Assembly: GCF_018275325.1 (NCBI RefSeq)
Contig: NZ_JAGVQR010000001.1
Location: 1-64,000 of the forward strand
DNA from: Nocardioides palaemonis
GTDB lineage: Bacteria > Actinomycetota > Actinomycetes > Propionibacteriales > Nocardioidaceae
Length of the DNA: 64,000 nt
Direction of reading: 5' to 3'
Shown: positions 23,370 through 32,134 of the stretch, piece after piece
Layout of the letters: each line of letters starts with the position of its first letter
Numbering within the stretch: position 1 is the stretch's first letter
The notes under the pieces: model-generated
Database searches by the model: none
What the model was told of the DNA's origin: nothing
What the model saw: the letters and a program-made list of their open reading frames with translations, nothing else
Program-made: the position numbers and the translations under genes

Positions 23370-24760
23370 ACCGGCGTGGTGGCGGCGGCGTCGACGCCCG
23401 GCAGCCAGAGCGCGAAGCGCGCACCGCCACCCGGCGCCCCGGTGACGTCGACCCGGCCGCCGTGCCGGTCGACGACCTGGCGCACGATCGCGAGCCCGAG
23501 CCCCGACCCGGGCATGGCGCGCGACTCCTCCGCCCGGTAGAAGCGCTCGAAGACGTGCGGGCGGTCGGCCTCGGCGACGCCCTGGCCCTGGTCGTCGACG
23601 GTCAGCACGCCGTCGCCGAGCCGGACCGTCACGGTGCCCTCGGTCGGGCTCCACTTCGCGGCGTTGTCGAGCAGGTTGGTCACCGCACGCTCGAGGCTGC
23701 TGGCGTCGCCGACCACGCGCCACGGTGCGAGCTCGACGTCGAAGGCGATGCCCTGGGCGCGACGGCGTACGCGGGTCACCGCGCGCTCGACGACCGCGGC
23801 GAGGTCGACCTCCGCGACGGTGCGCGTCATCGGCTCGTCGCGGGCCAGCTCGACGAGGTCGCCGACCAGCGCGCTCAGCTCCTCGATCTGGCCGCGGACG
23901 TCGTCGAGCAGCTCCAGGCGTGCCTGGGCCGGCAGAGCCGTGTTGCCCTCGGCCTGCCGCAGCAGGTCGAGGTTGGTCCGCAGCGAGGTGAGCGGCGTGC
24001 GCAGCTCGTGGCTGGCGTCCGCGACGAGGCGGCGCTGGCGGTCGCGGGACGCGGCGAGCGCCAGCAGCATCTGGTTGAACGCGGTCGCGAGCCGCGCGAC
24101 CTCGTCGTCGCCCTCGACCCGCAGCGGCCGGAGGTCCTCGGTGACCGCGATCCGCTCGACGACCGACGTCAGCCGCCGCACGGGTCGGAGGCCGTTGCGG
24201 GCCACGAGCCAGCCCGCCAGCAGCGCGGCGAGCACGCCGAGCGCACCGAAGACGAAGAGCACCCCGCTGAGCTTCTCCAGCGTGCGGTCGTTGGCGGCGA
24301 GCGGCTGGGCGAGGATCAGCGCCTCGCCGCGACCCGCCTGCACGGTCGCCACGCGGTAGCGCTCGCCCTCCTCGGTCACCAGCGTGCGCACCGCCGAGGA
24401 ACGCTGCCCGGTCATCACGTCGTACTCGGGCTGGCCGAGCGTGAAGTGCGGGATGTCCGCCCCGGCGACACCGTCGGCGGTGATGAAGATGACCCGGACG
24501 TCGGCGGCGCCGAGCATCCAGGGCGGGAAGCCCTTCACGGTGAGCAGGGACAGCGTCGTGTTGGCGGTCGCCTTGTGCGCGCGGTCGAGCAGCGACTGGT
24601 CCAGCGAGCTCATCAGCTGCTGGCGCATCACCATGAACGCCGTGAGCGCCATGGCCGCGATCGAGACACCGAGGACCATCGTGGTCAGCACCGCGACGCG
24701 GGAGGCCAGCGAGCGCCGGTAGTGCCAACGCCCGTCGGGCCAGGCCGTGCCGGACCTCAC
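23366..24760 (-). CDS. Sensor histidine kinase, MprB-like
   Basis: Membrane histidine kinase of 464 aa, GTG start at 24760. It has an N-terminal transmembrane helix (about 20-45), an extracytoplasmic loop of about 120 residues, a second helix (LFVFGALGVLAALLAGWLVA), a HAMP linker (LRPVRRLTSVVERI), the phosphoacceptor H-box DASHELRTPLTSLRTNLDLL and the catalytic ATPase domain with NLLDNAAKWSP, VDDQGQGV and GSGLGLAIV. The response regulator gene lies 10 nt upstream on the same strand. The arrangement resembles envelope-stress MprAB or TcrA-type systems. The signal is unknown. Confidence 0.9.
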   Translation of the reverse strand: MRSGTAWPDGRWHYRRSLASRVAVLTTMVLGVSIAAMALTAFMVMRQQLMSSLDQSLLDRAHKATANTTLSLLTVKGFPPWMLGAADVRVIFITADGVAGADIPHFTLGQPEYDVMTGQRSSAVRTLVTEEGERYRVATVQAGRGEALILAQPLAANDRTLEKLSGVLFVFGALGVLAALLAGWLVARNGLRPVRRLTSVVERIAVTEDLRPLRVEGDDEVARLATAFNQMLLALAASRDRQRRLVADASHELRTPLTSLRTNLDLLRQAEGNTALPAQARLELLDDVRGQIEELSALVGDLVELARDEPMTRTVAEVDLAAVVERAVTRVRRRAQGIAFDVELAPWRVVGDASSLERAVTNLLDNAAKWSPTEGTVTVRLGDGVLTVDDQGQGVAEADRPHVFERFYRAEESRAMPGSGLGLAIVRQVVDRHGGRVDVTGAPGGGARFALWLPGVDAAATTPV

Positions 24761-24770
24761 GACGCCGGCC

Positions 24771-25466
24771 TCATGCTTCCTTCAGGACGTAGCCCACGCC
24801 GCGCACGGTCTGGATCAGCCGCGGCTCGCCCTCGGCCTCGGTCTTGCGGCGGAGGTAGCCGACGTAGACCTCGAGGGAGTTGGCCGAGGTCGGGAAGTCG
24901 TAGCCCCAGACCTCCTCGAGGATGAACGAGCGGTCCAGCACCCGGCGGGGCCGGCGCAGGAACATCTCCAGCAGGGTGAACTCGGTGCGGGTCAGCTCGA
25001 TCGGCCGGCCGCCGCGGGTGACGTCGCGGCTCGCGACGTCCATGGTGAGGTCGGCGAAGGCCAGCACCTCGCCCTCCCCGCCGTCGTCGGGGACGACGCG
25101 GCGCAGCAGCGCGCGGATCCGGGCGAGCAGCTCCTCGAGCGCGAACGGCTTGGTGAGGTAGTCGTCGGCGCCGGCGTCGAGGCCCTCGACCCGGTCGCCG
25201 ACCGCGTCGCGGGCGGTGAGCACGAGCACCGGCACGTCGTTGCCCGCCGCGCGCAGGGCGCGGGTCGTCTCGATGCCGTCGAGGCGCGGCATCATCACGT
25301 CGATCACCACGACGTCGGGGTGCTGGGCCCCGACCGCGACCAGCCCTTCGGCGCCGTCGGCCGCGAGCACCACCTCGTAGCCGTTGAACTCCAGGGAGCG
25401 CCGCAGCGAGTCACGCACGGCGCGGTCGTCGTCGACGACCAGCACGCGGGGCTTGGAGTCGGTCAC
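24771..25466 (-). CDS. OmpR-family response regulator, MprA-like
   Basis: 231-aa DNA-binding response regulator, GTG start 25466. The receiver domain (1 to about 120) has acidic residues in [10 protein letters not shown], the phosphoacceptor Asp in [13 protein letters not shown] and the Lys in [14 protein letters not shown]. The C-terminal winged helix has [20 protein letters not shown] and [14 protein letters not shown]. It forms an operon with the downstream kinase. The closest functional analogue by architecture is MprA, which controls envelope-stress genes in mycobacteria. Confidence 0.92.
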   Translation of the reverse strand: MTDSKPRVLVVDDDRAVRDSLRRSLEFNGYEVVLAADGAEGLVAVGAQHPDVVVIDVMMPRLDGIETTRALRAAGNDVPVLVLTARDAVGDRVEGLDAGADDYLTKPFALEELLARIRALLRRVVPDDGGEGEVLAFADLTMDVASRDVTRGGRPIELTRTEFTLLEMFLRRPRRVLDRSFILEEVWGYDFPTSANSLEVYVGYLRRKTEAEGEPRLIQTVRGVGYVLKEA

Positions 25467-25512
25467 GCGCCAAGGATGCCACCGGGGCCTGAGCGGAGGC
25501 TGAACGCTTCGT

Positions 25513-25556
25513 TGGTCGAGGAAGGACGACGTCCTGTCACGAGACCTCCTCGACCA
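25513..25556 (-). terminator. Hairpin after the fructosamine kinase operon
   Basis: TGGTCGAGGA (25513-25522) pairs with TCCTCGACCA (25547-25556). An inner AGGAC/GTCCT pair lies in the loop. It sits just past the stop of the minus-strand fructosamine kinase gene and before the regulator promoter. Confidence 0.55.
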
Positions 25557-25564
25557 GCGACCGC

Positions 25565-26428
25565 CTAGGCGTAGCGGGCGGCGATCGTGCCGGCGCGGGC
25601 GCCGTAGCCGCCGCCGAACATGCAGGCGTGGACCAGCAGCGGGAAGAGCTGGTGCACCCCGAGCCGGTCCTCCCAGCCGTCGGCCAGCGGGCTCGCCTCG
25701 TCGTAGGCCGCCATCACCCGCTGCAGGTGGGTGAGCCCGAAGAGGTGCAGCATCGCGAGGTCGACCTCGCGGTGGCCGCCGTAGGCGGCCGGGTCGATGA
25801 CGTGGATCGCGAGGTCCTGGCCCCAGAGGCAGTTGCCGTTCCAGAGGTCGCCGTGCAGCCGGGCGGGCTGCTCCTCGGGGAGCAGGTCGGTGAGCCGGCC
25901 GACGACGGCCTCGACGGAGGCGGCGTCGGTCTCGGAGATCGCGCCGCGGTCGCGGGCGAGCTTGAGGTAGGGCAGGAGCCGGCGGACGGCGTAGAACTCC
26001 GGCCACGAGCTCGTCGTGCGGTTGGGCAGCGGCAGCCGGCCGATGTAGCCGTCGTGGTCCAGGCCCCACCCGTCGGCGCCGGCGGCGTGGGTGGCGGCGA
26101 GCTGCTGGCCGAAGGTGGCGGCCGCCTCGACCGGGGTCTTCGGGCTCTGCTCGACCCACGCCAGGATCACGCAGTCGTCCGCCGCGGCGAGCACCTCCGG
26201 CAGCGGCACCCCGCCGTCGACCTCGGAGAGCCAGCGCAGCCCGGCGGCCTCGGCCTCGAAGAAGCCGTCGGGGGCGTGCGGCAGCGTCTTCATCAGCGCG
26301 GTCTGGCCGCTGGAGAGCCGGAGCCGGGTCGCGGTCGCGACGTCGCCGCCGGCGACCGGGGCGGTCGCGACGACGGACGCGCCGAGGAGCTCCTCGGCGC
26401 GGCGGGCCACCAGCGGCTGGCGTGGCAT
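25565..26428 (-). CDS. Fructosamine kinase family protein
   Basis: Aminoglycoside-phosphotransferase-fold kinase of 287 aa in the fructosamine/ketosamine-3-kinase family, which deglycates proteins by phosphorylating sugar adducts. It has the N-terminal substrate loop [15 protein letters not shown], the catalytic [11 protein letters not shown] (Asp) and the metal-binding [18 protein letters not shown]. The C-terminal [12 protein letters not shown] is typical of the family. ATG 26428 overlaps the LMW phosphatase stop (TGATG), so the two are coupled. Pairing of fructosamine kinases with low-molecular-weight phosphatases in one operon is known in other bacteria and fits a protein-repair role. Confidence 0.92.
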   Translation of the reverse strand: MPRQPLVARRAEELLGASVVATAPVAGGDVATATRLRLSSGQTALMKTLPHAPDGFFEAEAAGLRWLSEVDGGVPLPEVLAAADDCVILAWVEQSPKTPVEAAATFGQQLAATHAAGADGWGLDHDGYIGRLPLPNRTTSSWPEFYAVRRLLPYLKLARDRGAISETDAASVEAVVGRLTDLLPEEQPARLHGDLWNGNCLWGQDLAIHVIDPAAYGGHREVDLAMLHLFGLTHLQRVMAAYDEASPLADGWEDRLGVHQLFPLLVHACMFGGGYGARAGTIAARYA

Positions 26429-26934
26429 CAGGCAGGGTCCTCGAGCGCGGCGGCCAGCTCGGCCGTCACCGCGTCGCTCGTGCGCTCGACCATCGCCAGC
26501 ACCTCCTCGAACCCGTCGTCACCACCGTAGTACGGGTCCGGTACCTCGCTCCCGGGATCGACCGGATCGAGGTCGCGGAACAGCCCGACCCGCTCGGTGC
26601 GGCCGCCGACGTCGTCGAGGTTGGTGGCGTCCATCACCAGCACCACGTCGTACGCCTCGGGCCAGGTGCGGTCGTACTGCCGGGCGCGGTGGCGGCTGGG
26701 GTCGTAGCCGGCTGCGGACAGGGTCGCGGCGGCGCGCCGGTCCATCGGGTCGCCGACGTGCCAGCCGCCGGTGCCGGCGGAGACGACCTCGACGCGGTCG
26801 TCGAGCCCGGCGTCGGCCAGCCGGCTCTCCAGGACCACGTGGGCCATCGGGGAGCGGCAGATGTTGCCGAGGCAGACGAGGGCGACCCGGTAGTGGCCGG
26901 GCGTGCGGGGAGCGGGCAGGCGGGAGGTCGCCAC
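26428..26934 (-). CDS. Low-molecular-weight protein-tyrosine-phosphatase
   Basis: 168-aa phosphatase, GTG start at 26934. The P-loop [13 protein letters not shown] provides Cys21 and Arg27 (CX5R), and the general acid Asp lies in [16 protein letters not shown]. Probably dephosphorylates proteins on tyrosine, or acts with the neighbouring fructosamine kinase. It lies 4 nt after the small membrane protein gene and overlaps the kinase start, giving a three-gene operon. Confidence 0.92.
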   Translation of the reverse strand: MATSRLPAPRTPGHYRVALVCLGNICRSPMAHVVLESRLADAGLDDRVEVVSAGTGGWHVGDPMDRRAAATLSAAGYDPSRHRARQYDRTWPEAYDVVLVMDATNLDDVGGRTERVGLFRDLDPVDPGSEVPDPYYGGDDGFEEVLAMVERTSDAVTAELAAALEDPA

Positions 26935-26938
26935 GGGG

Positions 26939-27328
26939 TCAGTCCCCGGCGGGCAGCGCCGTCCGGACGCCCCAGCCGACGACGGTGATGACCAGCGAGC
27001 CGGCCAGCGCGTTCCAGAAGCCGTCGACGGTGAAGCCGACCCCGAAGGCGTCGGCCAGCCGCGCGGTGAGCAGCAGCATCAGCGCGTTGATGACGAGCAG
27101 CAGGAAGCCGAGCGTGAGGATGATGAACGGCAGCGAGAGCACCTTGACCACCGGCTCGATGAAGGTCGACACCAGCCCGAGGATCAGCGCGACCACGAGC
27201 ACCGGCACGATCTTGTCCTGCAGCTCGGCCTGCCCGTTCCTCGCCCCCTCGAACGAGATCCCGTCGAGCAGCCAGGCGGCCACGGCCAGCCCGGCGGCGT
27301 AGGTCAGCAACCAGGTCACGAAGCGCAT
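26939..27328 (-). CDS. Phage holin family 4 (PF04020)-like small membrane protein
   Basis: 129-aa protein with four transmembrane segments (TWLLTYAAGLAVAAWLLDGI, VLVVALILGLVSTFI, LSLPFIILTLGFLLLVINAL, ALAGSLVITVVGWGV). The family is named for distant resemblance to phage holins, but most members are ordinary chromosomal membrane proteins. There is no phage context here. It is the first gene of the operon with the LMW phosphatase and fructosamine kinase. Confidence 0.85.
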   Translation of the reverse strand: MRFVTWLLTYAAGLAVAAWLLDGISFEGARNGQAELQDKIVPVLVVALILGLVSTFIEPVVKVLSLPFIILTLGFLLLVINALMLLLTARLADAFGVGFTVDGFWNALAGSLVITVVGWGVRTALPAGD

Positions 27329-27361
27329 GGCTCGACCCTAGCGGCCGCTACCCTCGCGGGC

Positions 27362-27937
27362 GTGGTGACGATCGGCGGGACGGGCGTGATGGTGCTGGGC
27401 GGGCTGGTCGCCGCCGTGGTCGCCGGCCTGGTCGCCCTCGCGCTGCGTCGCTTCGTCGGCACGCCGACGGCGGTGGCGACCGGCGGGCTGCTGTGGTCGC
27501 TGGTCGCGATCGCGCTGGTCACGCTCGTGCCGACGCGCCCCGACACCGGCTTCGTGCCCGCCGAGACCCGCAGCGACACCTGCTCGTGGGACTACGGCGG
27601 GCCCTCCGGCACCACCTTCGAGGTGCTCGGACTCGACCAGCGCACCCTCAACGTCCTGCTCTTCGTCCCTGCCGGGCTGTTCCTGGTGCTCACGGTCGGT
27701 CGCTGGTGGGCCGGGGTGGTGCTCGCGCCGCTCGGTCTCGCGCTCCTCGCGGCCTACAGCCTCGGCATCGAGTTCGTGCAGCTCCAGCTCGCCCGCCTCG
27801 ACCGGGCCTGCGACGTCACCGACATGGTCGACAACGTGCTCGGTGCGGGGATCGGCTTCCTCCTCGGCCTGCTCCTGCTGCCCCTCGTGCGGCCGTGGCG
27901 GGGCCGCGGCTCGGCGCGGGAGCCGGTCGCTCACTAG
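27362..27937 (+). CDS. VanZ-family membrane protein
   Basis: 191-aa membrane protein of the VanZ family. It has five hydrophobic segments, including an N-terminal pair (MVLGGLVAAVVAGLVALALR), a central NVLLFVPAGLFLVLTVGRWW and the signature YSLGIEFVQLQLARLDRACD followed by MVDNVLGAGIGFLLGLLLL. VanZ proteins can lower teicoplanin susceptibility, but most have no known function. Tandem GTG codons at 27362 and 27365 are both possible starts. The gene begins 33 nt from the divergent holin-like gene. Confidence 0.85.
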   Translation: MVTIGGTGVMVLGGLVAAVVAGLVALALRRFVGTPTAVATGGLLWSLVAIALVTLVPTRPDTGFVPAETRSDTCSWDYGGPSGTTFEVLGLDQRTLNVLLFVPAGLFLVLTVGRWWAGVVLAPLGLALLAAYSLGIEFVQLQLARLDRACDVTDMVDNVLGAGIGFLLGLLLLPLVRPWRGRGSAREPVAH

Positions 27938-27947
27938 GGTGCGAGGC

Positions 27948-29036
27948 ATGTCCTCGTCGTCGCCCACCACGCCCCAGCCCCGGCCCAACGTGCTCGCCAT
28001 CCCTGCGTACGTCGCCGGCAAGCCGCCCGTCGCCCAGCCCGGGCTGACGTCCTACAAGCTGTCGTCGAACGAGAACCCGTACCCGCCGCTGCCCGGCGTG
28101 CTCGAGGCGGCGACCGAGGCGGCGGCGCAGATGAACCGCTACCCCGACATGGGCAGCACCGCGCTCTACGCCGCGCTCGCCGAGGCGATGGGCGTGCCGG
28201 CCGAGGACCTCGCCGCGGCCACCGGCTCGGTCGGGCTGATCTACCAGCTGGTCAACGCCTTCTGCGAGCCCGGCGACGAGGTCGTCTACGCGTGGCGGTC
28301 CTTCGAGGCGTACCCGATCGCGGTCACCGCCGGCGGCGCCACCAGCGTGCAGGTGCCGGTGACCGCGGACGGGCGCCACGACCTCGACGCGATGGCGGCC
28401 GCTGTCACCGACCGCACCAAGGTCGTCATCGTCTGCACGCCCAACAACCCGACCGGTCCGGCGGTGACGCAGGCCGAGCTCGACGCGTTCATCGCGAAGG
28501 TCCCGACCCACGTGGTGGTCGTGGTCGACGAGGCCTACCTCGAGTTCGTCCGGATGGACGACGCGATCGACGGCGTCGCCACCTACCGGCGCCACGACAA
28601 CGTCGTGCTGACCCGCACCTTCTCCAAGGCGTACGGCCTGGCCGGCTTCCGGGTCGGCTATGCCGTCGCCCCGGCCCCGCTGGCCGCCGCCCTGCGCGCC
28701 GTGTCGCTGCCCTTCGGCGTCAGCCACGTCGCGCAGGCCGCCGCGATCGCCTCGCTCGCCGCGTCCGACGAGCTGATGGCGCGCGTCGACGACCTCGTCG
28801 CGCGCCGCGCCGACCTGCTTGCGCGGCTGCACGAGGTGGGCTGGGACCTGCCGGACGCGCAGGGCAACTTCGTGTGGTTCCCGCTCGGCGACCGCGCCCT
28901 CGACTTCGCCGCCGCCTGCGGCGAGGTCGGCATCTCGGTGCGGCCCTTCGCCGGCGACGGCGTCCGGGTCAGCATCGGCGAGTCCGAGGCGTTCGACCGC
29001 GTGGTCGAGGTGGCCGCCCGCTTCGCGCCTCGCTGA
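27948..29036 (+). CDS. Histidinol-phosphate aminotransferase-like PLP enzyme
   Basis: Class I/II aminotransferase, 362 aa, in the HisC/aromatic aminotransferase (Pat) branch. Visible features are LSSNENPYPPLPGV at the N-terminus, VVIVCTPNNPTGPAV (cofactor Asn), VVVVDEAYLEFV (Asp and Tyr) and RTFSKAYGLAGFRVGYAV with the PLP Lys. It stands outside a his operon and beside VanZ, so a role as phenylalanine/aromatic aminotransferase is as likely as histidine synthesis. ATG 27948 follows GCGAGG. A strong hairpin lies after the stop. Confidence 0.87.
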   Translation: MSSSSPTTPQPRPNVLAIPAYVAGKPPVAQPGLTSYKLSSNENPYPPLPGVLEAATEAAAQMNRYPDMGSTALYAALAEAMGVPAEDLAAATGSVGLIYQLVNAFCEPGDEVVYAWRSFEAYPIAVTAGGATSVQVPVTADGRHDLDAMAAAVTDRTKVVIVCTPNNPTGPAVTQAELDAFIAKVPTHVVVVVDEAYLEFVRMDDAIDGVATYRRHDNVVLTRTFSKAYGLAGFRVGYAVAPAPLAAALRAVSLPFGVSHVAQAAAIASLAASDELMARVDDLVARRADLLARLHEVGWDLPDAQGNFVWFPLGDRALDFAAACGEVGISVRPFAGDGVRVSIGESEAFDRVVEVAARFAPR

Positions 29037-29058
29037 GCCGGGGGCGGGGGGCTGCCTC

Positions 29059-29092
29059 TTCAGCGATCCCCGGTCAGCCGGGGATCGCTGAA
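29059..29092. terminator. Perfect 15-bp hairpin between convergent genes
   Basis: Arms 29059-29073 and 29078-29092 are perfectly complementary with a TCAG loop. Located 22 nt past the aminotransferase stop. The right arm is shared with a second, mutually exclusive stem. Confidence 0.7.
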
Positions 29093-29127
29093 CATGTCAG
29101 GCCGTGCACGCCCTGACATGTTCAGCG
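29086..29127. terminator. Second overlapping 16-bp hairpin reaching into the MFS gene end
   Basis: Arms 29086-29101 and 29112-29127 are perfectly complementary with a 10-nt loop. It overlaps the right arm of the preceding hairpin by 7 nt and includes the MFS stop codon (29122-29124), so it is likely the terminator for the minus-strand unit. Confidence 0.65.
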
Positions 29128-30399
29128 AGAGCCTGACAAGTCCGGGGCGGACGCCGCCTCCGGCACTGCCGGCGGCCGGTCCATCGCCCGGAAGCTCGGC
29201 ACCCGCGCCGGCGCCATCGTGGTGACGAGGTAGACCGCGCCGGCGACCAGCAGCGCCGGCGAGAGCCCGAGACCGGCGACGGCGAGGCCGCCGAGGATCC
29301 CGCCGAGGGGCATCAGCGACCAGCAGATCGCGGTGTTGAGCGAGGACACCCGGCCCATCAACGGAGCCGGGATCCGCTCGAGGATGACCGCCCCGAGGAT
29401 CGGGTTGAGGAAGCCGGAGGCGACACCCGCGACGGCGATCACCACGAACACCGCCCACACCGGCGAGTCCAGGGCCATCACCACGAAGCGCGGGGCCCCG
29501 GCGACGAGGAAGGCGAGGACGTACGTCCGGAAGCGCGGGAGGGTCTCGCCCCACCGGGCCGCGACCAGCGCGCCGAGGACCGACGCCCCGCTCATCACGG
29601 CGAAGAGCGTGCCGAGCACCGCGACCCCCGCGCCCGAGTCCTTCGCCCACACGGGCGCGAGCACCGCGCTCCACGCCTGGTCGACGAGGTTGGTCACCGC
29701 CACCATCACGCACACCGCGACCAGCACCGGCTCGGTGCGCAGGAAGTCCCAGCCCTGCCGCAGCTCGGTGGCGTACGACGTGGCGTCGGTGCCCTCCTCC
29801 GGCGGCACCGGCCGGCCCAGGCCCGTGGTGGCGACGGCGAAGACCACGAACGAGACGAGGAACGTCGCGGCGTCGACGTAGAGCGCGTTGGCGGCCCCGA
29901 TCGAGGCGACCAGCAGTCCGGCCAGTGCGGCCCCGGCCATCGACGACGTCCGCTCGACGGCCGAGGCGAGGCCGGTCACCCGCTCCAGCGACCAGCCGCC
30001 GACGCGGGCGATCTCCGGGCTCATCGCGGACTTGCCGGCGTCGCCCGGACCGCGGAGCGCGCCCGCGAGCGCGACCAGGACGAGCAGGACGGGGAAGGAC
30101 AGCAGGCCGAGGTGGTGAAGCAGCGGGATCGCGGCCACCACGATGCTCGAGAGCAGGTCGCACGTGAGCGTCACCCGGCGCGGGCCCACCCGGTCGAGCA
30201 GCGGCCCGCCGAGCGCCTTCAGCACGACCAGCGGCGCGATCTCGGCCGCCGCGACGAGGCCGGTCTGGGCCGCCGACCCCGTCGTCGACAGCACGAACCA
30301 CGGGATCGCGATCATCGAGACCCGCGTCCCGACGAACGACATGCCCTCCGCCACCAGCGCGCCGACGAGCGGCGCGCGGCGGGTGGCCACGCCCTCCAT
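29122..30399 (-). CDS. Major facilitator superfamily exporter
   Basis: 425-aa MFS transporter with about twelve hydrophobic helices. The first loop carries LDRVGPRRVTLTCDLL, the MFS signature, and GRVSSLNTAICWSLMPLGG lies in the second half, resembling MFS_3/MacA-type drug exporters. ATG 30399 overlaps the stop of the ArsR-like regulator (TGATG), so expression is coupled to that repressor and probably induced by the transported compound. The substrate is unknown. Confidence 0.9.
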   Translation of the reverse strand: MEGVATRRAPLVGALVAEGMSFVGTRVSMIAIPWFVLSTTGSAAQTGLVAAAEIAPLVVLKALGGPLLDRVGPRRVTLTCDLLSSIVVAAIPLLHHLGLLSFPVLLVLVALAGALRGPGDAGKSAMSPEIARVGGWSLERVTGLASAVERTSSMAGAALAGLLVASIGAANALYVDAATFLVSFVVFAVATTGLGRPVPPEEGTDATSYATELRQGWDFLRTEPVLVAVCVMVAVTNLVDQAWSAVLAPVWAKDSGAGVAVLGTLFAVMSGASVLGALVAARWGETLPRFRTYVLAFLVAGAPRFVVMALDSPVWAVFVVIAVAGVASGFLNPILGAVILERIPAPLMGRVSSLNTAICWSLMPLGGILGGLAVAGLGLSPALLVAGAVYLVTTMAPARVPSFRAMDRPPAVPEAASAPDLSGSR

Positions 30400-30956
30400 C
30401 ACGCGTCCCGCTGCTGGCCGGGGCGCAGGAACGCGTTGATGTTGACCGAGAACGGGGCGGCGTCCTCGTCGTCGGACGACGGGGTCTGCTCCACGATCCT
30501 CGCGAGCTCCTGCACCAGGGCGTGGGCCTGCGACGGCGTCAGGCGCAGCTCCCAGTCGCTCAGGGTCCCGGCGGAGCGCCACTCCGTGGGCAGGAACGGC
30601 AGCTCGGCCACCGCGGCGCGCAGCCGGTCGGCGTAGAGCTGCGCCACGGTCGCGAGGTAGGCCTCGACGTCCTCGCCCCCGACGTCGTCGCCGCGCAGGT
30701 CGGTGCGGGTCGACTCGTGCGCCGCGCGCCACCAGCGGTCGCGCGCGTTGCCACGCTCGGTGTCCTCCTCGATGAAGCCGTGCTGGGCGAGCTGGCGCAG
30801 GTGGTACGACGTCGCGCCGGTGTTGAGGTCGAGCCGCTGCGCGAGCGTGGTGGCGGTCGCCGGCCCCTCGGTGCGCAGGATGCCGAGCATCCGCAGCCGG
30901 ACCGGGTGGCTCAGCGCGCGGAGCCCCGCGACGTCGGGGGTGATGGAGGAGGCCAT
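30399..30956 (-). CDS. ArsR-family (HTH_20) transcriptional regulator of the MFS gene
   Basis: 185-aa winged-helix regulator. The HTH region ALSHPVRLRMLGILRTEGPA and LAQRLDLNTGATSYHLRQLA occupies residues about 10-57, followed by a helical C-terminal domain of the type found in larger ArsR/HTH_20 regulators. No metal-binding ELCVCDL-type motif is present, so an organic ligand or a ligand-free role is more likely. ATG 30956 is preferred over upstream starts because the upstream DNA carries the operator-like dyads. Likely autorepressor of the regulator-exporter operon. Confidence 0.88.
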   Translation of the reverse strand: MASSITPDVAGLRALSHPVRLRMLGILRTEGPATATTLAQRLDLNTGATSYHLRQLAQHGFIEEDTERGNARDRWWRAAHESTRTDLRGDDVGGEDVEAYLATVAQLYADRLRAAVAELPFLPTEWRSAGTLSDWELRLTPSQAHALVQELARIVEQTPSSDDEDAAPFSVNINAFLRPGQQRDA

Positions 30957-30973
30957 GACGGCAGCGTAGGACT

Positions 30974-31003
30974 GCAAAGAATCATTTGCAAACACTTCTT
31001 TGC
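30974..31003 (-). promoter_or_regulatory. Double operator upstream of the ArsR-like gene
   Basis: Two overlapping 16-bp dyads, each GCAAA-N6-TTTGC: 30974-30989 and 30988-31003. They begin 18 nt upstream of the regulator ATG and lie in an AT-rich patch. This is the expected position for autoregulation. Confidence 0.65.
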
Positions 31004-31012
31004 GGATTGTGC

Positions 31013-31075
31013 GGTAGTCCAGTGGCCAGATGTCGCGAAGTCGGCCCGCGGGCAGCACCTCGCCACTGGACTACC
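31013..31075. repeat. 14-bp inverted repeat in the divergent ArsR/GST intergenic region
   Basis: GGTAGTCCAGTGGC (31013-31026) and its exact reverse complement (31062-31075), separated by 35 nt. It lies between divergent genes, so it is not a terminator for either. It could be a regulator site or a mobile repeat remnant. Confidence 0.6.
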
Positions 31076-31112
31076 CCCGGGCGGGGGTGGTGCCCGCGGC
31101 TATCGTTGAAGC

Positions 31113-32102
31113 GTGAACGACACCGCGACCTACACGAAGAAGGGCGAGCCCTTCGAGCGCGACATGTCCTACCTCCCGGACCGGATCCTGGCCGGCGAGC
31201 GCTCGGCCGACCCGCTGGACGAGCAGTTCCCCAGCGGCTCCAAGGACAGCCCGCGCGACGTGCCGGTGTGGGCCGCCGAGCCGGGCCGCTACCGCCTCGT
31301 GGCCGCCCGCGCCTGCCCGTGGGCGCACCGCTCGATCATCGTGCGCACCCTCCTCGGCCTCGAGGACGTGATCTCGTGGGGCGCGCCCGGACCGACCCAC
31401 GACGCCCGCAGCTGGACCTTCGACCTCGACCCGGACGGCAAGGACCCCGTCCTGGGCATCGAGCGGCTCCAGGAGGCGTACTTCGCCCGCCAGCCCGACT
31501 ACCCGCGCGGCATCACGGTCCCGGCGATCGTCGAGGTGGAGTCGGGCAAGGTCGTCACCAACGACTTCCCGCAGATCACCCACGACCTGTCCTTCGAGTG
31601 GCGCGAGCACCAGCGGCCCGACGCGCCCGACCTGTGGCCCGCCGACCTCCGCGAGGAGATGGAGGAGGTCATGAAGCGGATCTTCACCGAGATCAACAAC
31701 GGCGTCTACCGCTGCGGCTTCGCCGGCTCGCAGGAGGCCTACGAGGACGCGTACGCCCGGCTGTGGACCGCGATGGACTGGGTCGAGGAGCGCCTCGCCG
31801 ACCGCCGCTACCTGATGGGCGACGCGATCACCGAGGCCGACGTCCGCCTGTTCACGACGCTGGTCCGCTTCGACGCGGTCTACCACGGTCACTTCAAGTG
31901 CAACCGCAACAAGCTGACCGAGATGCCGAACCTCTGGGGCTACGCGCGCGACCTCTTCCAGACCCCCGGCTTCGCCGACGAGGTCGACTTCGACCAGATC
32001 AAGCGGCACTACTACGTCGTGCACACCGACATCAACCCGACGCAGGTCGTCCCTGTCGGCCCGGATCCGGCGGTCTGGCTGACGCCGCACGGGCGGGGTT
32101 GA
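31113..32102 (+). CDS. Glutathionyl-hydroquinone-reductase-like protein (YqjG/ECM4 family)
   Basis: 329-aa thioredoxin-fold plus GST C-terminal domain protein. The active-site motif ARACPWAHRSIIV places the catalytic Cys at residue 68. SWGAPGPTHDARSWTFD, PAIVEVESGKVVTNDFPQIT and LTTLVRFDAVYHGHFKCNRN are conserved in the Xi-class/ECM4 family. Actinobacteria use mycothiol, so the reductant is probably mycothiol rather than glutathione (inference). GTG 31113 is used. A perfect palindrome starts inside the last codons. Confidence 0.9.
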   Translation: MNDTATYTKKGEPFERDMSYLPDRILAGERSADPLDEQFPSGSKDSPRDVPVWAAEPGRYRLVAARACPWAHRSIIVRTLLGLEDVISWGAPGPTHDARSWTFDLDPDGKDPVLGIERLQEAYFARQPDYPRGITVPAIVEVESGKVVTNDFPQITHDLSFEWREHQRPDAPDLWPADLREEMEEVMKRIFTEINNGVYRCGFAGSQEAYEDAYARLWTAMDWVEERLADRRYLMGDAITEADVRLFTTLVRFDAVYHGHFKCNRNKLTEMPNLWGYARDLFQTPGFADEVDFDQIKRHYYVVHTDINPTQVVPVGPDPAVWLTPHGRG

Positions 32103-32124
32103 GCGGAGACGTCTCCGCTCAACC
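32097..32124. repeat. 28-bp perfect palindrome at the GST gene end
   Basis: The two 14-nt halves (32097-32110 and 32111-32124) are exact reverse complements with no loop; the left half reads GGTTGAGCGGAGAC. It overlaps the GST stop codon. A related sequence occurs at 49155-49180. Confidence 0.8.
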
Positions 32125-32134
32125 ACCGTCGTTG

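Noticed and set aside
26939-27328. Phage remnant suggested by a holin-family protein
   Set aside because: The family is mostly chromosomal, and the gene is in an operon with a phosphatase and a kinase; no other phage gene, integrase or attachment site is near.
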